From an uncultured Pelagimonas sp. (lineage in GTDB: Bacteria > Pseudomonadota > Alphaproteobacteria > Rhodobacterales > Rhodobacteraceae): DNA of 64,000 nt. This document shows positions 17,921-26,516 of the stretch, in pieces; positions within the stretch are counted from its first letter, which is position 1; each line of letters starts with the position of its first letter. Where the stretch lies: contig NZ_CANMKO010000005.1 of the NCBI RefSeq assembly GCF_947498515.1, forward strand, positions 124,001-188,000. Direction: 5' to 3'. The position numbers were made by a program, and so were the translations under genes. Under the pieces are notes generated by a model that saw only the letters and a program-made list of their open reading frames with translations, was not told where the DNA came from and searched no databases.

Positions 17921-18777
17921 TGGACAACCTTCTTGATATCGAAAACCTATGGGTGCGCTTCCCGTCCCGTCAGGGCGTGTTTGACGCAGTCCGTGGTGTG
18001 TCCTTTAGCCTTGGCCGCGAACGCCTTGGCATTGTTGGCGAAAGCGGCTCGGGAAAATCGATGACTGGGCGCGCCATTCTTCGGCTGATCCGCTCCCCCG
18101 GCATTGTTGAGGCCGACTACGTCAATCTGCATGGCGAAGACCTTTTGGCGAAATCCGAAAAGGACATGCGCGCGGTGCGTGGCCAGAAAATCTCGATGGT
18201 GATGCAGGACCCCAAGTTTTCGCTAAATCCGGTGACAACCATCGGTGACCAAATCATCGAAGCCTATCGCCTTCATAACAACGCCTCCAAATCCGAGGCC
18301 TATGCCAAGTCAATCGAAATGCTCAACGCCGTTTCGATCCGTGATCCGGAACGGGTGATGCGGGCCTATCCGCATGAAATGTCCGGGGGTATGGGCCAGC
18401 GGATCATGATCGCCATGATGCTGATCCCCAACCCTGAAATCCTGATTGCGGATGAACCGACCTCGGCGCTTGATGTGTCGGTCCAACGGCAGGTCCTTGA
18501 TATCATGGACAAACTGGTTCGCGAACGCGGTATGGGCCTGATCTTCATTAGCCATGACCTTAACCTTGTCGCCGACTTCTGTGACCGGGTTTTGATCATG
18601 TATGCGGGCCGCATTGTAGAGGTTTGCGAGGCCGATAAGTTGCACGAGGCGAAACACCCCTATACCCGTGGCTTGCTCAACTCCCTGCCCCGCCTCGACG
18701 CACCGCGCGACCGGCTTGAGGTTTTGAAACGTGATCCGGACTGGGCAACCGCCCCAAGCGTGAGTGGCCGCACATGA
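17917..18777 (+). CDS. Peptide ABC transporter ATP-binding protein (DppD type)
   Basis: Cytoplasmic ATPase of 286 residues: Walker A GESGSGKS, signature MSGGMGQR, Walker B ILIADEPTSALD, H-loop FISHD. The C-terminus is shorter than the roughly 320-330 residues of enterobacterial DppD, and the cysteine-rich Fe-S-binding tail present in many family members is absent. It overlaps both neighbours by 4 bases, so all transporter genes are translationally coupled. Confidence 0.88.
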   Translation: MMDNLLDIENLWVRFPSRQGVFDAVRGVSFSLGRERLGIVGESGSGKSMTGRAILRLIRSPGIVEADYVNLHGEDLLAKSEKDMRAVRGQKISMVMQDPKFSLNPVTTIGDQIIEAYRLHNNASKSEAYAKSIEMLNAVSIRDPERVMRAYPHEMSGGMGQRIMIAMMLIPNPEILIADEPTSALDVSVQRQVLDIMDKLVRERGMGLIFISHDLNLVADFCDRVLIMYAGRIVEVCEADKLHEAKHPYTRGLLNSLPRLDAPRDRLEVLKRDPDWATAPSVSGRT

Positions 18778-19514
18778 CCATGCTCGACATCAAAAACCTC
18801 AACGTCTGGTTTGGAACCGCGCGTGATCGCGTCGATGCGGTCAAGGATGCCGGTTTCTCGGTCGCCAAGGGCGAAAGCTTTGGCTTGGTCGGCGAAAGCG
18901 GGTCGGGCAAATCCACCATCCTACGCGCCATCACTGGGCTTGCCCCAACGTGGTCCGGCGATATCACCGTCAATGGTGACCGCATTGATCAAAAGCGCCC
19001 GAAAAGCTTTTTCAAAACGGTCCAGATGGTCTTCCAAGACCCCTATGCCTCGCTCCATCCACGCCATTCCGTGGATCAGGTCCTTGGCGAAACCCTGCAT
19101 TTGCACGGGTTTAAAGACATCGACAAGCGCGTTGTCACTTTGTTGGACGATGTTGGGTTGGGTCAGAAATTCCGCTTTCGATATCCGCATCAATTGTCCG
19201 GTGGGCAGCGCCAACGCGTTGCGATCGCCCGCGCCCTCGCCCCGGAACCAACGCTCTTGTTGTTGGATGAACCGACCTCGGCGCTTGATGTGTCGGTACA
19301 GGCGGAAATTCTCAACCTGCTCACCGATCTGCGGGCCGAACACGGGCTGACCTATCTCATGGTTTCCCATGATTTGTCGGTTGTCGGGCATATGTGTGAT
19401 CGGTTGGCGGTGATGCGCGGCGGTGAGATTGTCGAGGTCATGACAACCGACACCCTGCGCGCCAATCAAGCGCAACACCCCTATTCCCAAAGCCTGCTTG
19501 AGGCATCAATCTAG
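18774..19514 (+). CDS. Peptide ABC transporter ATP-binding protein (DppF type)
   Basis: Second ATPase, 246 residues: Walker A GESGSGKST, signature LSGGQRQR, Walker B LLLDEPTSALD, H-loop MVSHD. It is the minimal core, lacking the C-terminal oligopeptide-binding extension usual in DppF (about 330 residues), but all ATPase motifs are intact. It is the last gene of the operon, closed by a strong hairpin 7 bases after the stop. Confidence 0.88.
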   Translation: MTMLDIKNLNVWFGTARDRVDAVKDAGFSVAKGESFGLVGESGSGKSTILRAITGLAPTWSGDITVNGDRIDQKRPKSFFKTVQMVFQDPYASLHPRHSVDQVLGETLHLHGFKDIDKRVVTLLDDVGLGQKFRFRYPHQLSGGQRQRVAIARALAPEPTLLLLDEPTSALDVSVQAEILNLLTDLRAEHGLTYLMVSHDLSVVGHMCDRLAVMRGGEIVEVMTTDTLRANQAQHPYSQSLLEASI

Positions 19515-19520
19515 GAAACA

Positions 19521-19547
19521 AGGCCCGTCCCAGAACCGGACGGGCCT
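19521..19547. terminator. Bidirectional terminator between peptide and dehydrogenase operons
   Basis: Perfect 10-bp stem AGGCCCGTCC / GGACGGGCCT with a 7-base loop, placed between the convergent stop codons at 19514 and 19556. CTCTCAATTT follows on the plus strand and TTGTTTCC on the minus strand, so it can serve both operons. Confidence 0.8.
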
Positions 19548-19555
19548 CTCTCAAT

Positions 19556-21058
19556 TTAGCGATCTAGTGACACCAACCCCTCGGGAAGGTTTTGATAGCT
19601 TACCGGGCGTAGGAACCGTCGGATTGCCAGTGTGCCAACCGACGTCGCGCCGAAATTGGTTGAGGCGGGGTATGGCCCGCCATGCACCATAGCCTCGCTC
19701 ACCTCGACCCCGGTTGGGAAGCCGTTGACCAGCACCCGACCGGCCTTGCGCTCCAAAACCGGTAACAAGGTCTTGGCCGCTGGGGTATCATCGTCGTCCA
19801 TCTGCAAGGTGCAGGTCAGCTGCCCTTCGAGCGATTTTGCGACGGCCAAAACCTCGGCATCATCTTGGGCAACAACCACAAGGCCAAGCGGCCCAAAGAC
19901 CTCTTGCGACAAGACATCGTTTGCAAGAAACGCCTGCGCGGTTGTTTTGAACAAATTCGGACCGGCCGCCCGTGGTTTGGCCGGCGATGTCAACACCGCC
20001 TCCACCTCCCCTGCCTCAGCGAATTTGGCCTGACCAGCGTCATAGGCCAGCGCTATTCCTGCGGTCAGCATGGGTTGCTCGCCAGTTTGCTCAAGCGCTT
20101 TGGCGGCTGTTGCAACAAACCGATCGGCGGCAGTTCCGGCTTTGACCACGGCAATTCCCGGATTGGTACAAAACTGCCCCGCGCCCATGGTTAATGACAC
20201 GGCCCAACCATTGGCAATTTCATCCCCACGCGAGGCCATGGCCTGATCCAGCAAAAACATCGGATTGACCGACCCCAGTTCTCCGAAAAATGGGATGGGT
20301 TCGGAGCGTTGGGCGCATAGATCAAACAGCGCGCGACCGCCGCGCAAACTGCCGGTAAAGCCGACGGCTTTTATCAACGGATGCTGAACCAACGCTTGCC
20401 CTACGGGCAACCCACCGTCTTGAACAAGGCTAAAGACACCGGCGTGTAACCCACATTTTTGTACTGCATTATCAATCGCTTGGGCGACAATCTCGGCTGT
20501 GCCGGGATGGGCCGGATGTCCTTTGACAACCACCGGACAACCCGCCGCCAAAGCCGCCGCTGTATCGCCACCCGCAGTTGAAAAGGCCAAAGGAAAGTTC
20601 GAGGCCCCGAACACCGCAACCGGACCAATCGGGCGCTGGACCATTTGAATATCCGGGCGCGGCAGCGGCGCGCGATCTGGCAGGGCCACATCATGACGAC
20701 GGTCTAGGTATTCTCCCGCTTCGATGTGATCCGCAAAGAGCCGCAGCTGGCCGGTTGTGCGTCCGCGCTCACCGTTCAAGCGCGCCTCTGGCAGGCCGGT
20801 TTCCTTGGTGCCAATCTCGGTGAGCTGGGCACCGAGCGCCTCGATTTCATCGGCAATGCTGCGCAGGAAAGTGGCGCGTTCACTGCGGCTGGAATAGCCA
20901 TAACTCCAAAACGCGTCCTCGGCCGCCTGACACGCACGATCCACCAAACCGACCGTCCCGGCGCTAAACGTATCTGCGGTTCCGGTCACAGGGTCGTTGG
21001 CAAATGTGCCTTCGCCGCTGATCCATTCGCCAGCAATCAGATGTGTGCCCTTGAGCAT
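19556..21058 (-). CDS. Aldehyde dehydrogenase, 2,5-dioxovalerate (ketoglutarate semialdehyde) type
   Basis: A 500-residue NAD(P)+ aldehyde dehydrogenase. Catalytic residues are N154 (FGASNFPLAFS), E260 (FFGELGSVNP) and C297 (GAGQFCTNPG); K179 lies in VVVKGHPAHPGT, the nucleotide-binding region. The sequence style (GASNFPLAFSTAGGDTAAALAAGCPVVVKGHP) is that of alpha-ketoglutaric semialdehyde dehydrogenases, which turn 2,5-dioxopentanoate into 2-oxoglutarate at the end of oxidative pentose, uronate or hydroxyproline pathways. It is 15 bases downstream of a FAH-family dehydratase gene, which would supply that semialdehyde. Confidence 0.85.
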   Translation of the reverse strand: MLKGTHLIAGEWISGEGTFANDPVTGTADTFSAGTVGLVDRACQAAEDAFWSYGYSSRSERATFLRSIADEIEALGAQLTEIGTKETGLPEARLNGERGRTTGQLRLFADHIEAGEYLDRRHDVALPDRAPLPRPDIQMVQRPIGPVAVFGASNFPLAFSTAGGDTAAALAAGCPVVVKGHPAHPGTAEIVAQAIDNAVQKCGLHAGVFSLVQDGGLPVGQALVQHPLIKAVGFTGSLRGGRALFDLCAQRSEPIPFFGELGSVNPMFLLDQAMASRGDEIANGWAVSLTMGAGQFCTNPGIAVVKAGTAADRFVATAAKALEQTGEQPMLTAGIALAYDAGQAKFAEAGEVEAVLTSPAKPRAAGPNLFKTTAQAFLANDVLSQEVFGPLGLVVVAQDDAEVLAVAKSLEGQLTCTLQMDDDDTPAAKTLLPVLERKAGRVLVNGFPTGVEVSEAMVHGGPYPASTNFGATSVGTLAIRRFLRPVSYQNLPEGLVSLDR

Positions 21059-21073
21059 GGTTATTTCCCCAAA

Positions 21074-22210
21074 TTACAGCAGCCCACGGGCCGCGAGATT
21101 TCGCATTAAGTGGCTGACACCAAACTGCCATTCCGGGCAAGTGGTTGACAGGTCAACTGTGTTTTTCAAACATCCCAGATCGGGTGATGAAATTTCCACC
21201 TTGTCACCAACCTTATGCGTAAAGCCGCCCCCCGGCGTGTCGCGGTCTTGTGTCGGTGCAAAAAGCGTTCCCAGATAAAGCATGAAACCATCTGGATATT
21301 GATGGTGCCGCCCAATAGTTTGGCGAACTAAATCTTCGGGATCCCGGCTGATTTCAGCCATCGAAGACTCTCCGTTCAAAACAAACCCATCCGCCCCGGT
21401 CACTTTCAAAGACAACTCAGCCCGGCGCACGTCATCCAATGTGAAATCATCATCGAAAAGACGGATCATCGGTCCTATCGCCGCCGAAGCGTTGTTGTCT
21501 TTGGCTTTTGACAGCAACAAGGCCGACCGCCCTTCGACATCGCGCAAGTTCACATCATTGCCAAGCGTCGCCCCAACGATACGGCCGGTGCTTGAAACGG
21601 CTAAAACCACCTCAGGTTCTGGGTTGTTCCATGACGACATTGGGTGCAACCCAACCTGCGCCATCGGCCCCATGGCCGAAAGGGTTTGCGCCTTGGAAAA
21701 CACTTCGGCGTCCGGGCCGATACCAACCTCAAGGTATTGGCTCCAAAGCCCTTCTTCGATCAAGGCGGCTTTGACCCGCTCCGCTTCTTTCGATCCTGGT
21801 TCGATGTTAGATAGGCTGGCTCCGATCCGATCGCCAATCCGGGCGCGAATGTCCTGAGCCTTGTCTGGATCGCCAGCGGCCTGTTCCTCGATCACCCGTT
21901 CGACCATCGACCCTGCAAAGGTCACACCGCAAGCTTTGATGGCTTGCAAATCGCACGGAGCTAAAAAGTGCAAGTTGGACGCGGAAACCTCGTTTCCAGC
22001 AATCGTTTCAACCGATCCGATATCAATTCCGGGGGCTGACGAGACATAACCCACCGGGTCGGCCATCTCACAAACATCCCGAACCAAAGGGGCGGTTTTG
22101 CTTGTGATGTCCCAGACATTTCCACCTCGTACCGTAACAACACAAGGCCCATTTGCATCAGGATTCCAAACCCGCCCAACAAGGCAGCCCGATGCCGGCA
22201 ACAGTAACAT
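21074..22210 (-). CDS. Fumarylacetoacetate hydrolase-family protein, likely 2-keto-3-deoxy-pentonate dehydratase
   Basis: A 378-residue FAH-fold enzyme. The N-terminal domain (GRVWNP..VRGGNVWDIT) and C-terminal catalytic part (TFAGSMVERVIEEQ, WNNPEPEVVL, GNDVNLRDVEGRSALLLSKAKD) resemble the 2-keto-3-deoxy-D-xylonate / L-arabonate dehydratases (XylX type), which form 2,5-dioxovalerate. The conserved metal-site region is EPEVVLAVSSTGRIVG. The start at 22210 has a purine-rich GGGGGGAAG just upstream; an in-frame ATG at 22276 would add 22 residues that do not look like the family. It is co-transcribed with the semialdehyde dehydrogenase. The upstream dehydrogenase and aldonate dehydratase of a complete Weimberg pathway are not in the window. 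Confidence 0.8.
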   Translation of the reverse strand: MLLLPASGCLVGRVWNPDANGPCVVTVRGGNVWDITSKTAPLVRDVCEMADPVGYVSSAPGIDIGSVETIAGNEVSASNLHFLAPCDLQAIKACGVTFAGSMVERVIEEQAAGDPDKAQDIRARIGDRIGASLSNIEPGSKEAERVKAALIEEGLWSQYLEVGIGPDAEVFSKAQTLSAMGPMAQVGLHPMSSWNNPEPEVVLAVSSTGRIVGATLGNDVNLRDVEGRSALLLSKAKDNNASAAIGPMIRLFDDDFTLDDVRRAELSLKVTGADGFVLNGESSMAEISRDPEDLVRQTIGRHHQYPDGFMLYLGTLFAPTQDRDTPGGGFTHKVGDKVEISSPDLGCLKNTVDLSTTCPEWQFGVSHLMRNLAARGLL

Positions 22211-22304
22211 ATACTTCCCCCCAAAAGCACGGCATTCGATGCCTAGCATGATCGCCGTGCTTGCTTTCTCTCTCAACTGAGAGATTAGTTAAAGCAATAT
22301 GGGG

Positions 22305-22320
22305 AAATGGTATACCAAAA
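22305..22320. promoter_or_regulatory. GntR/UxuR-like operator candidate
   Basis: Perfect palindrome TGGTATACCA (22308-22317) about 95 bases upstream of the dehydratase start, followed by a second half site TGTACCA. It resembles the operators of FadR-subfamily GntR regulators such as UxuR/ExuR (TTGGTATACCAA, from memory). No GntR gene lies beside it. Confidence 0.45.
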
Positions 22321-22377
22321 CCTGTACCAGTGACCGCGCCGCCGCCCATTGGGGCAGACGGCACAGCCTTGTTTTGA

Positions 22378-23166
22378 TTAGACGGTACCGCCTAGTGAGC
22401 CTTCGAGTGCGACAAGTTCTTGCCCGCCGGCCATTAGATCCTGCAACTCTTCCGGGGTGATTTGTCCGCGTTGTGCGGTTCCAAGCGTTTTACCCCGGTT
22501 CAGAACCGTGAACCGATCCCCAACCGCCATGGCATGGCGCACGTTATGGGTGATAAAGACCACGGCGATGCCTTGCTTGCGCACCTTGTCAATAGTGGCA
22601 AGAACATTGGCCGTTTGGCGCACACCAAGCGCCGAGGTCGGTTCATCCAAGATCAAAACCTTGGCTCCGAAATGCACAGCTCGGGCAATTGCAACCGTCT
22701 GCCGCTCACCACCTGACAAGGTGCCAACCGCTTGGTCCGGCCCCCGAAGGTTGATGCCCATTTTGCGCATCTCTTCCATGGTGACCTTGTTGGCGTGGTC
22801 ATGATCAAACAACGTGAGCGGCCCAACTTTTTTTTCCGGCTCGTTGCCCATGAAAAAGTTGCGGCTAACCGACATCAACGGGATCATCGCCAAATGCTGG
22901 TGTACCGTCGCGATCCCCGCGGAAATGGCATCCCGCGGATCGTTGAAGTGCATGGGGCGACCTTCGAACTCGATCTGACCCGCCGTGGGTTTGTGGACCC
23001 CTGACATGGTTTTGATAAAGGTCGACTTGCCCGCGCCATTGTCGCCAAGCAAACAGTGACATTCCCCAGGGAATACATCGACCGACACACCAGCCAGCGC
23101 AATCACGCTGCCAAAATGCTTTTCGATGTTTTTCATCTGGATGATGGGGGCTTTTTCCGGGTTCAT
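22378..23166 (-). CDS. Sugar (inositol?) ABC transporter ATP-binding protein
   Basis: A single-domain ATPase of 262 residues for a ribose/fructose/inositol-type importer: Walker A GDNGAGKST, signature LSGGERQT, Walker B LILDEPTSALG, H-loop FITHN. Ribose-type systems usually have a double ATPase of about 500 residues; single-domain forms (FrcA-like) are common in rhizobia and roseobacters. It is the third gene of the binding protein-permease-ATPase operon, separated by one base from the permease gene. Confidence 0.88.
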   Translation of the reverse strand: MNPEKAPIIQMKNIEKHFGSVIALAGVSVDVFPGECHCLLGDNGAGKSTFIKTMSGVHKPTAGQIEFEGRPMHFNDPRDAISAGIATVHQHLAMIPLMSVSRNFFMGNEPEKKVGPLTLFDHDHANKVTMEEMRKMGINLRGPDQAVGTLSGGERQTVAIARAVHFGAKVLILDEPTSALGVRQTANVLATIDKVRKQGIAVVFITHNVRHAMAVGDRFTVLNRGKTLGTAQRGQITPEELQDLMAGGQELVALEGSLGGTV

Positions 23167-23167
23167 A

Positions 23168-24292
23168 TCAACGCTCCCCTGTGATGATGCGACGGATGTA
23201 GGTGTTCAAGATCACCGCGCCGAGAAGAATGACACCAAGGAAGACGCGGAAGAGCGAACTTTCGACACCCGCAAAGAACAGACCTTGTTGAACGACACCA
23301 AAGATCAACGCGCCAAGCGCTGCCCCAAGCACCGAGCCATAGCCACCGGTCAAAAGCGCACCGCCAATGACCACCGCGATGATTGCTTCAAATTCTTTGA
23401 GCAAACCGCGATCCGCCCCAGCCGAACCAAACTCCATCACCTGACACACGGCAAACACCGTGGCGCAAAAGGCGGTGAACATGAACATCAGGATTTTGAC
23501 TTTGTTGACCGGCACACCAGAGTTGCGCGCCGCTTCGGCATCTCCACCAGAGGCAAAAATCCAGTTACCGAACTTGGTTTTGGTCAACAGGATATGGCCA
23601 AAGATCACGAGAACAATGGCCCAGACAATCAGCATCGGCAAACCGTCAACAACCGGCTGGCCCTTGCGTGTTCCACGTTCGAACACCGCAATCATACCCG
23701 CATCCCCAAGCCACTCAAACAAGCCGCCGAAAATCTTGCCGCCAAAGACCGGGGCAAGCCAATCGCCCTCTGACACATCTTTGATACCGCCAATGATGGT
23801 TTTGCGTTCGATGGTTTGAGGAAGGAAAATCGTGAAGCCGCGCAATATGAATAGAAACGCCAGTGTCACGATAAAGCTGGGCAATCCGGTTCGGACCACG
23901 ATCCAACCATTCAATCCCCCAATTGCGGTGCACAACACAAAGGTGACGGTAATGGCGATCCAAACTGGCCAGCCCAAAGTCACGCTGAATATTGCGACCA
24001 TCATGCCCGCGAAACCGATCATCGACCCAACCGACAGATCGAATTCACCGGCGATCATCAAGAGGCACGCGCCAACGGCGATGATCATGAACTGGGCTGA
24101 AACGATCGACCAGTTCATCATGCCTTGGGCGTTGAACATTCCGCTGTCATGCGCAAACAGTAAGAAGAAGGTAAAGACCGCAACAGTGCCGACCATACCG
24201 CCCAGTTCCGGGCGGATCAGCGCCTTGCGAAACGGAGAGATCTCCTTGATCCGTTCGTCAGTTACAGGTGTAGGTTGAGCCGTCTCGCCCAT
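23168..24292 (-). CDS. Sugar (inositol?) ABC transporter permease
   Basis: Membrane permease of 374 residues of the BPD_transp_2 family (RbsC/FrcC/XylH type). It has about eight to ten hydrophobic segments and the family-typical loops GEFDLSVGSMIGFAG and VIGGALLTGGYGSVLGAALG. No EAA motif is expected in this family. It is placed between the binding-protein and ATPase genes. Substrate inferred from the surrounding iol genes. Confidence 0.88.
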   Translation of the reverse strand: MGETAQPTPVTDERIKEISPFRKALIRPELGGMVGTVAVFTFFLLFAHDSGMFNAQGMMNWSIVSAQFMIIAVGACLLMIAGEFDLSVGSMIGFAGMMVAIFSVTLGWPVWIAITVTFVLCTAIGGLNGWIVVRTGLPSFIVTLAFLFILRGFTIFLPQTIERKTIIGGIKDVSEGDWLAPVFGGKIFGGLFEWLGDAGMIAVFERGTRKGQPVVDGLPMLIVWAIVLVIFGHILLTKTKFGNWIFASGGDAEAARNSGVPVNKVKILMFMFTAFCATVFAVCQVMEFGSAGADRGLLKEFEAIIAVVIGGALLTGGYGSVLGAALGALIFGVVQQGLFFAGVESSLFRVFLGVILLGAVILNTYIRRIITGER

Positions 24293-24342
24293 GAGCGCGC
24301 CCCTTTTTTAAATTCAGGATGTGACGTGAATGCAGATATAAA

Positions 24343-24368
24343 TCGGGCGTCCATTATGGGACGCCCGA
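24343..24368 (-). terminator. Hairpin between binding-protein and permease genes
   Basis: 10-bp perfect stem TCGGGCGTCC / GGACGCCCGA with a 6-base loop, lying 10 bases after the binding-protein stop codon (24379) and before the permease. In the transcript it is followed by TTTATATC. It probably gives partial termination or protects the binding-protein mRNA, so more binding protein than permease is made. Confidence 0.7.
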
Positions 24369-24378
24369 AGAGGAGGAA

Positions 24379-25329
24379 TTAGCGGTATTCGCCCGCGAAC
24401 TCTTCGATTTTTTCAAGGCCATCGGCGGTTACGAAACCAGGGCCAGAGTTGATGTTGTTGCCAGGCAGAACGCCGTAACGATGGTAGTTGGCCATCACGA
24501 TGACAGGCATATAGGCCTGCAACATAGGCTGCTGGTCGATGCCCCACTGGATCACACCGGATTTGATGCCTTTGACGATCTCGCCACCCAAATCGAAGGT
24601 CCCGAAGTAGATGTCACCGGCCATGCCGTTTTCTTCGAGCGCCAACAAAGTTGGATCAGCCGAGGTTGGGCCAAGCGTCAGAACAGCGTCGGTATCCGGG
24701 TTGGCGGAGAGATACGCCAATACGCGGTTTTTGACTTCTGCAGGGTCTTGACCCGCGTCAATCATCTGGCTGCCGAGTTCGATACCCAAACCGTCGGCAA
24801 AGCCTTGGCAACGCTCTTGGCTAGAAGGTTGAACGATATAGTGGTTCACACACAAGAAGCTACCGATGCCGTCGCCCTTGGCGCGAAGACCGGCCGCGTA
24901 ACCCGCATCATATTCAGGCTGACCAACATACATCAAAGCGCCCACTTCGCGCGCCTGTTCAGGGGAGCCTGTGTTCATGATGATCACATCAACACCGCTA
25001 TCAACAGCGGCCATGATTGGACCCTTGAGAATGTCGTAATCGGCCAATGTGGTGATGATGCCGTTGGGGCCAGAGGCCGCCGCCTGATCGATGATCCGCG
25101 CCATGTCGGCCAAGTCACCGGTTGGTGGGTTGCGGTATTCAACCTCAACATTCACATGCTCACCGGCCAATGCGATGCCGTTTTTGATGGTGTTCCACCA
25201 GCTGTCACTGTCTGGTGCATGGCTGACCAGGATGTATTTTTCACCCTCGGCCGAGGCCGTTGTCGCCACCATCATTGGGGCTGCGACCAGCGCGGTTGCC
25301 AGCATCAGTTTCTTGAATAAAGACGTCAT
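24379..25329 (-). CDS. Periplasmic sugar-binding protein, probably for inositol
   Basis: A 316-residue periplasmic-binding protein of the RbsB fold (Peripla_BP_4). The signal peptide (1-27) ends in TASA. The mature N-terminus, ILVSHAPDSDSWWNTIKNG, is a pattern I associate with inositol-type binding proteins of rhizobia and roseobacters; ribose, xylose or fructose cannot be excluded. A GGGAGGA ribosome site precedes the ATG. It is first in a three-gene transporter operon that runs away from the divergent LacI gene, with a LacI-type operator 86 bases upstream of its start. Confidence 0.85.
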   Translation of the reverse strand: MTSLFKKLMLATALVAAPMMVATTASAEGEKYILVSHAPDSDSWWNTIKNGIALAGEHVNVEVEYRNPPTGDLADMARIIDQAAASGPNGIITTLADYDILKGPIMAAVDSGVDVIIMNTGSPEQAREVGALMYVGQPEYDAGYAAGLRAKGDGIGSFLCVNHYIVQPSSQERCQGFADGLGIELGSQMIDAGQDPAEVKNRVLAYLSANPDTDAVLTLGPTSADPTLLALEENGMAGDIYFGTFDLGGEIVKGIKSGVIQWGIDQQPMLQAYMPVIVMANYHRYGVLPGNNINSGPGFVTADGLEKIEEFAGEYR

Positions 25330-25414
25330 ATTTTCCTCCCAGAAATCACCTTGTTCAGGTGCAAGAGCCGTTTCTCTCCGCCTCTCCGACTCAAGTTAAA
25401 CCATAGGTCGATCC

Positions 25415-25436
25415 ATTTTGCAACCGGTTGCAAAAT
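25415..25436. promoter_or_regulatory. LacI-type operator 1
   Basis: A perfect 22-bp palindrome whose core is TTTTGCAACCGGTTGCAAAA, flanked by A and T. The central CG and the GCAA...TTGC arms are typical of LacI/GalR operators. It sits between the divergent transporter operon (start 25329) and the LacI gene (start 25515). The same core occurs at 29720-29735. Confidence 0.85.
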
Positions 25437-25514
25437 CAAGTCGCCGCTTTTTGGGTGCGATCCCCTTAAAAGCAGGGTAAACAGGCTAAAATAAGCGAAA
25501 GAAAGACGCTCTTT

Positions 25515-26513
25515 ATGGCCGTGACATTGAAAGAGGTTGCAGAAAAAGCCGGGGTTTCCCGGTCTGCGGTGTCGCGCACCTTTACAGATGGAGCTTCGGT
25601 TTCCGAAAAAATGCGTCGCAAGGTGGAAAAGGCCGCTCAAGAATTGGGGTATAGCCCGAATGCTTTGGCATCCTCTTTAACGACAGGGCGAACAAAACTG
25701 ATTGGGCTGGTGTCCAACAACTTTCACAACCCGATCTTCCTACAGGTTTTCGACCTGTTTACGCGCGGCTTGCAAGATCGCGGCCTGCGACCATTGCTTG
25801 TCAATTTAACCGATGAAACGGATCCGGCGACGTCGGTGCGTATGCTACGACAATACTCTGTTGATGGTGTTGTGGTTGCCTCGTCGACTTTGCCACCAGG
25901 ATTTGCCAAGGCGTTTCGCGATGCTGGCGTACCAGTTGTTCATAGCTTTGGGCGCTATTCTGCGGCGCCACAGGTGCATGTCGTCGGGATCGACAACGTC
26001 GAGTGTGGGCGCATGGCGGCACGAACCCTGGTCGAACGCGGATACAAAAAAGTCGCGTTTCTCGGGGGACCGGAAAGCGCAACATCAACCCAAGACCGCT
26101 ACACTGGCTTCATGTCGGAAATGGCAGCACACCCGGACGTCAAAACCACATACTCCTTTGCCAAAGCATATAGTTTTGAAGCCGGACGCCAAGAGATGTT
26201 GCGGCTTTTGAAGTCAGCCCCAGCAGACGCCTATTTCTGTGGCGACGATGTTCTTTCAATCGGCGTTCTGTCGGCATTGCAGGATAGCGGCCTGCAAGTC
26301 CCTGAGGATGTTGGTGTTATTGGATTGAACGATATGGAAATGGCCCGCTGGGAAAGCATCGACCTTACCACAATTCATCAGCCGATCCGCCAAATCATCA
26401 CCTCCACCATTGAACTTATGGTTGCGATGCTGGACGAACCGGATCGCTATCCAGAGGCGCGGATTTTCCCATGTTCGGTGGTGGAACGGGGCACATTGCG
26501 CCCCGCCCCATAA
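25515..26513 (+). CDS. LacI-family repressor of the inositol regulon
   Basis: A 332-residue LacI/GalR regulator. The helix-turn-helix is VTLKEVAEKAGVSRSAVSRTF (residues 3-23) followed by the hinge helix ELGYSPNALASSL; the C-terminal part is a sugar-binding, periplasmic-protein-like effector domain ending with DEPDRYPEARIFPCSVVERGT. It is divergent from the transporter and has an operator in its own promoter region, so it probably also controls itself. The second operator copy before iolD makes it the likely local regulator of all iol genes here. Inositol or a keto-inositol derivative is the expected inducer (inference). Confidence 0.88.
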   Translation: MAVTLKEVAEKAGVSRSAVSRTFTDGASVSEKMRRKVEKAAQELGYSPNALASSLTTGRTKLIGLVSNNFHNPIFLQVFDLFTRGLQDRGLRPLLVNLTDETDPATSVRMLRQYSVDGVVVASSTLPPGFAKAFRDAGVPVVHSFGRYSAAPQVHVVGIDNVECGRMAARTLVERGYKKVAFLGGPESATSTQDRYTGFMSEMAAHPDVKTTYSFAKAYSFEAGRQEMLRLLKSAPADAYFCGDDVLSIGVLSALQDSGLQVPEDVGVIGLNDMEMARWESIDLTTIHQPIRQIITSTIELMVAMLDEPDRYPEARIFPCSVVERGTLRPAP

Positions 26514-26516
26514 GGC

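Noticed and set aside
22378-25329. Xylose-specific identity of the sugar transporter, because of the nearby Weimberg-like genes
   Set aside because: The operator is shared with the iol genes, not with the dehydratase operon, and no xylose dehydrogenase is present; inositol is the better inference.
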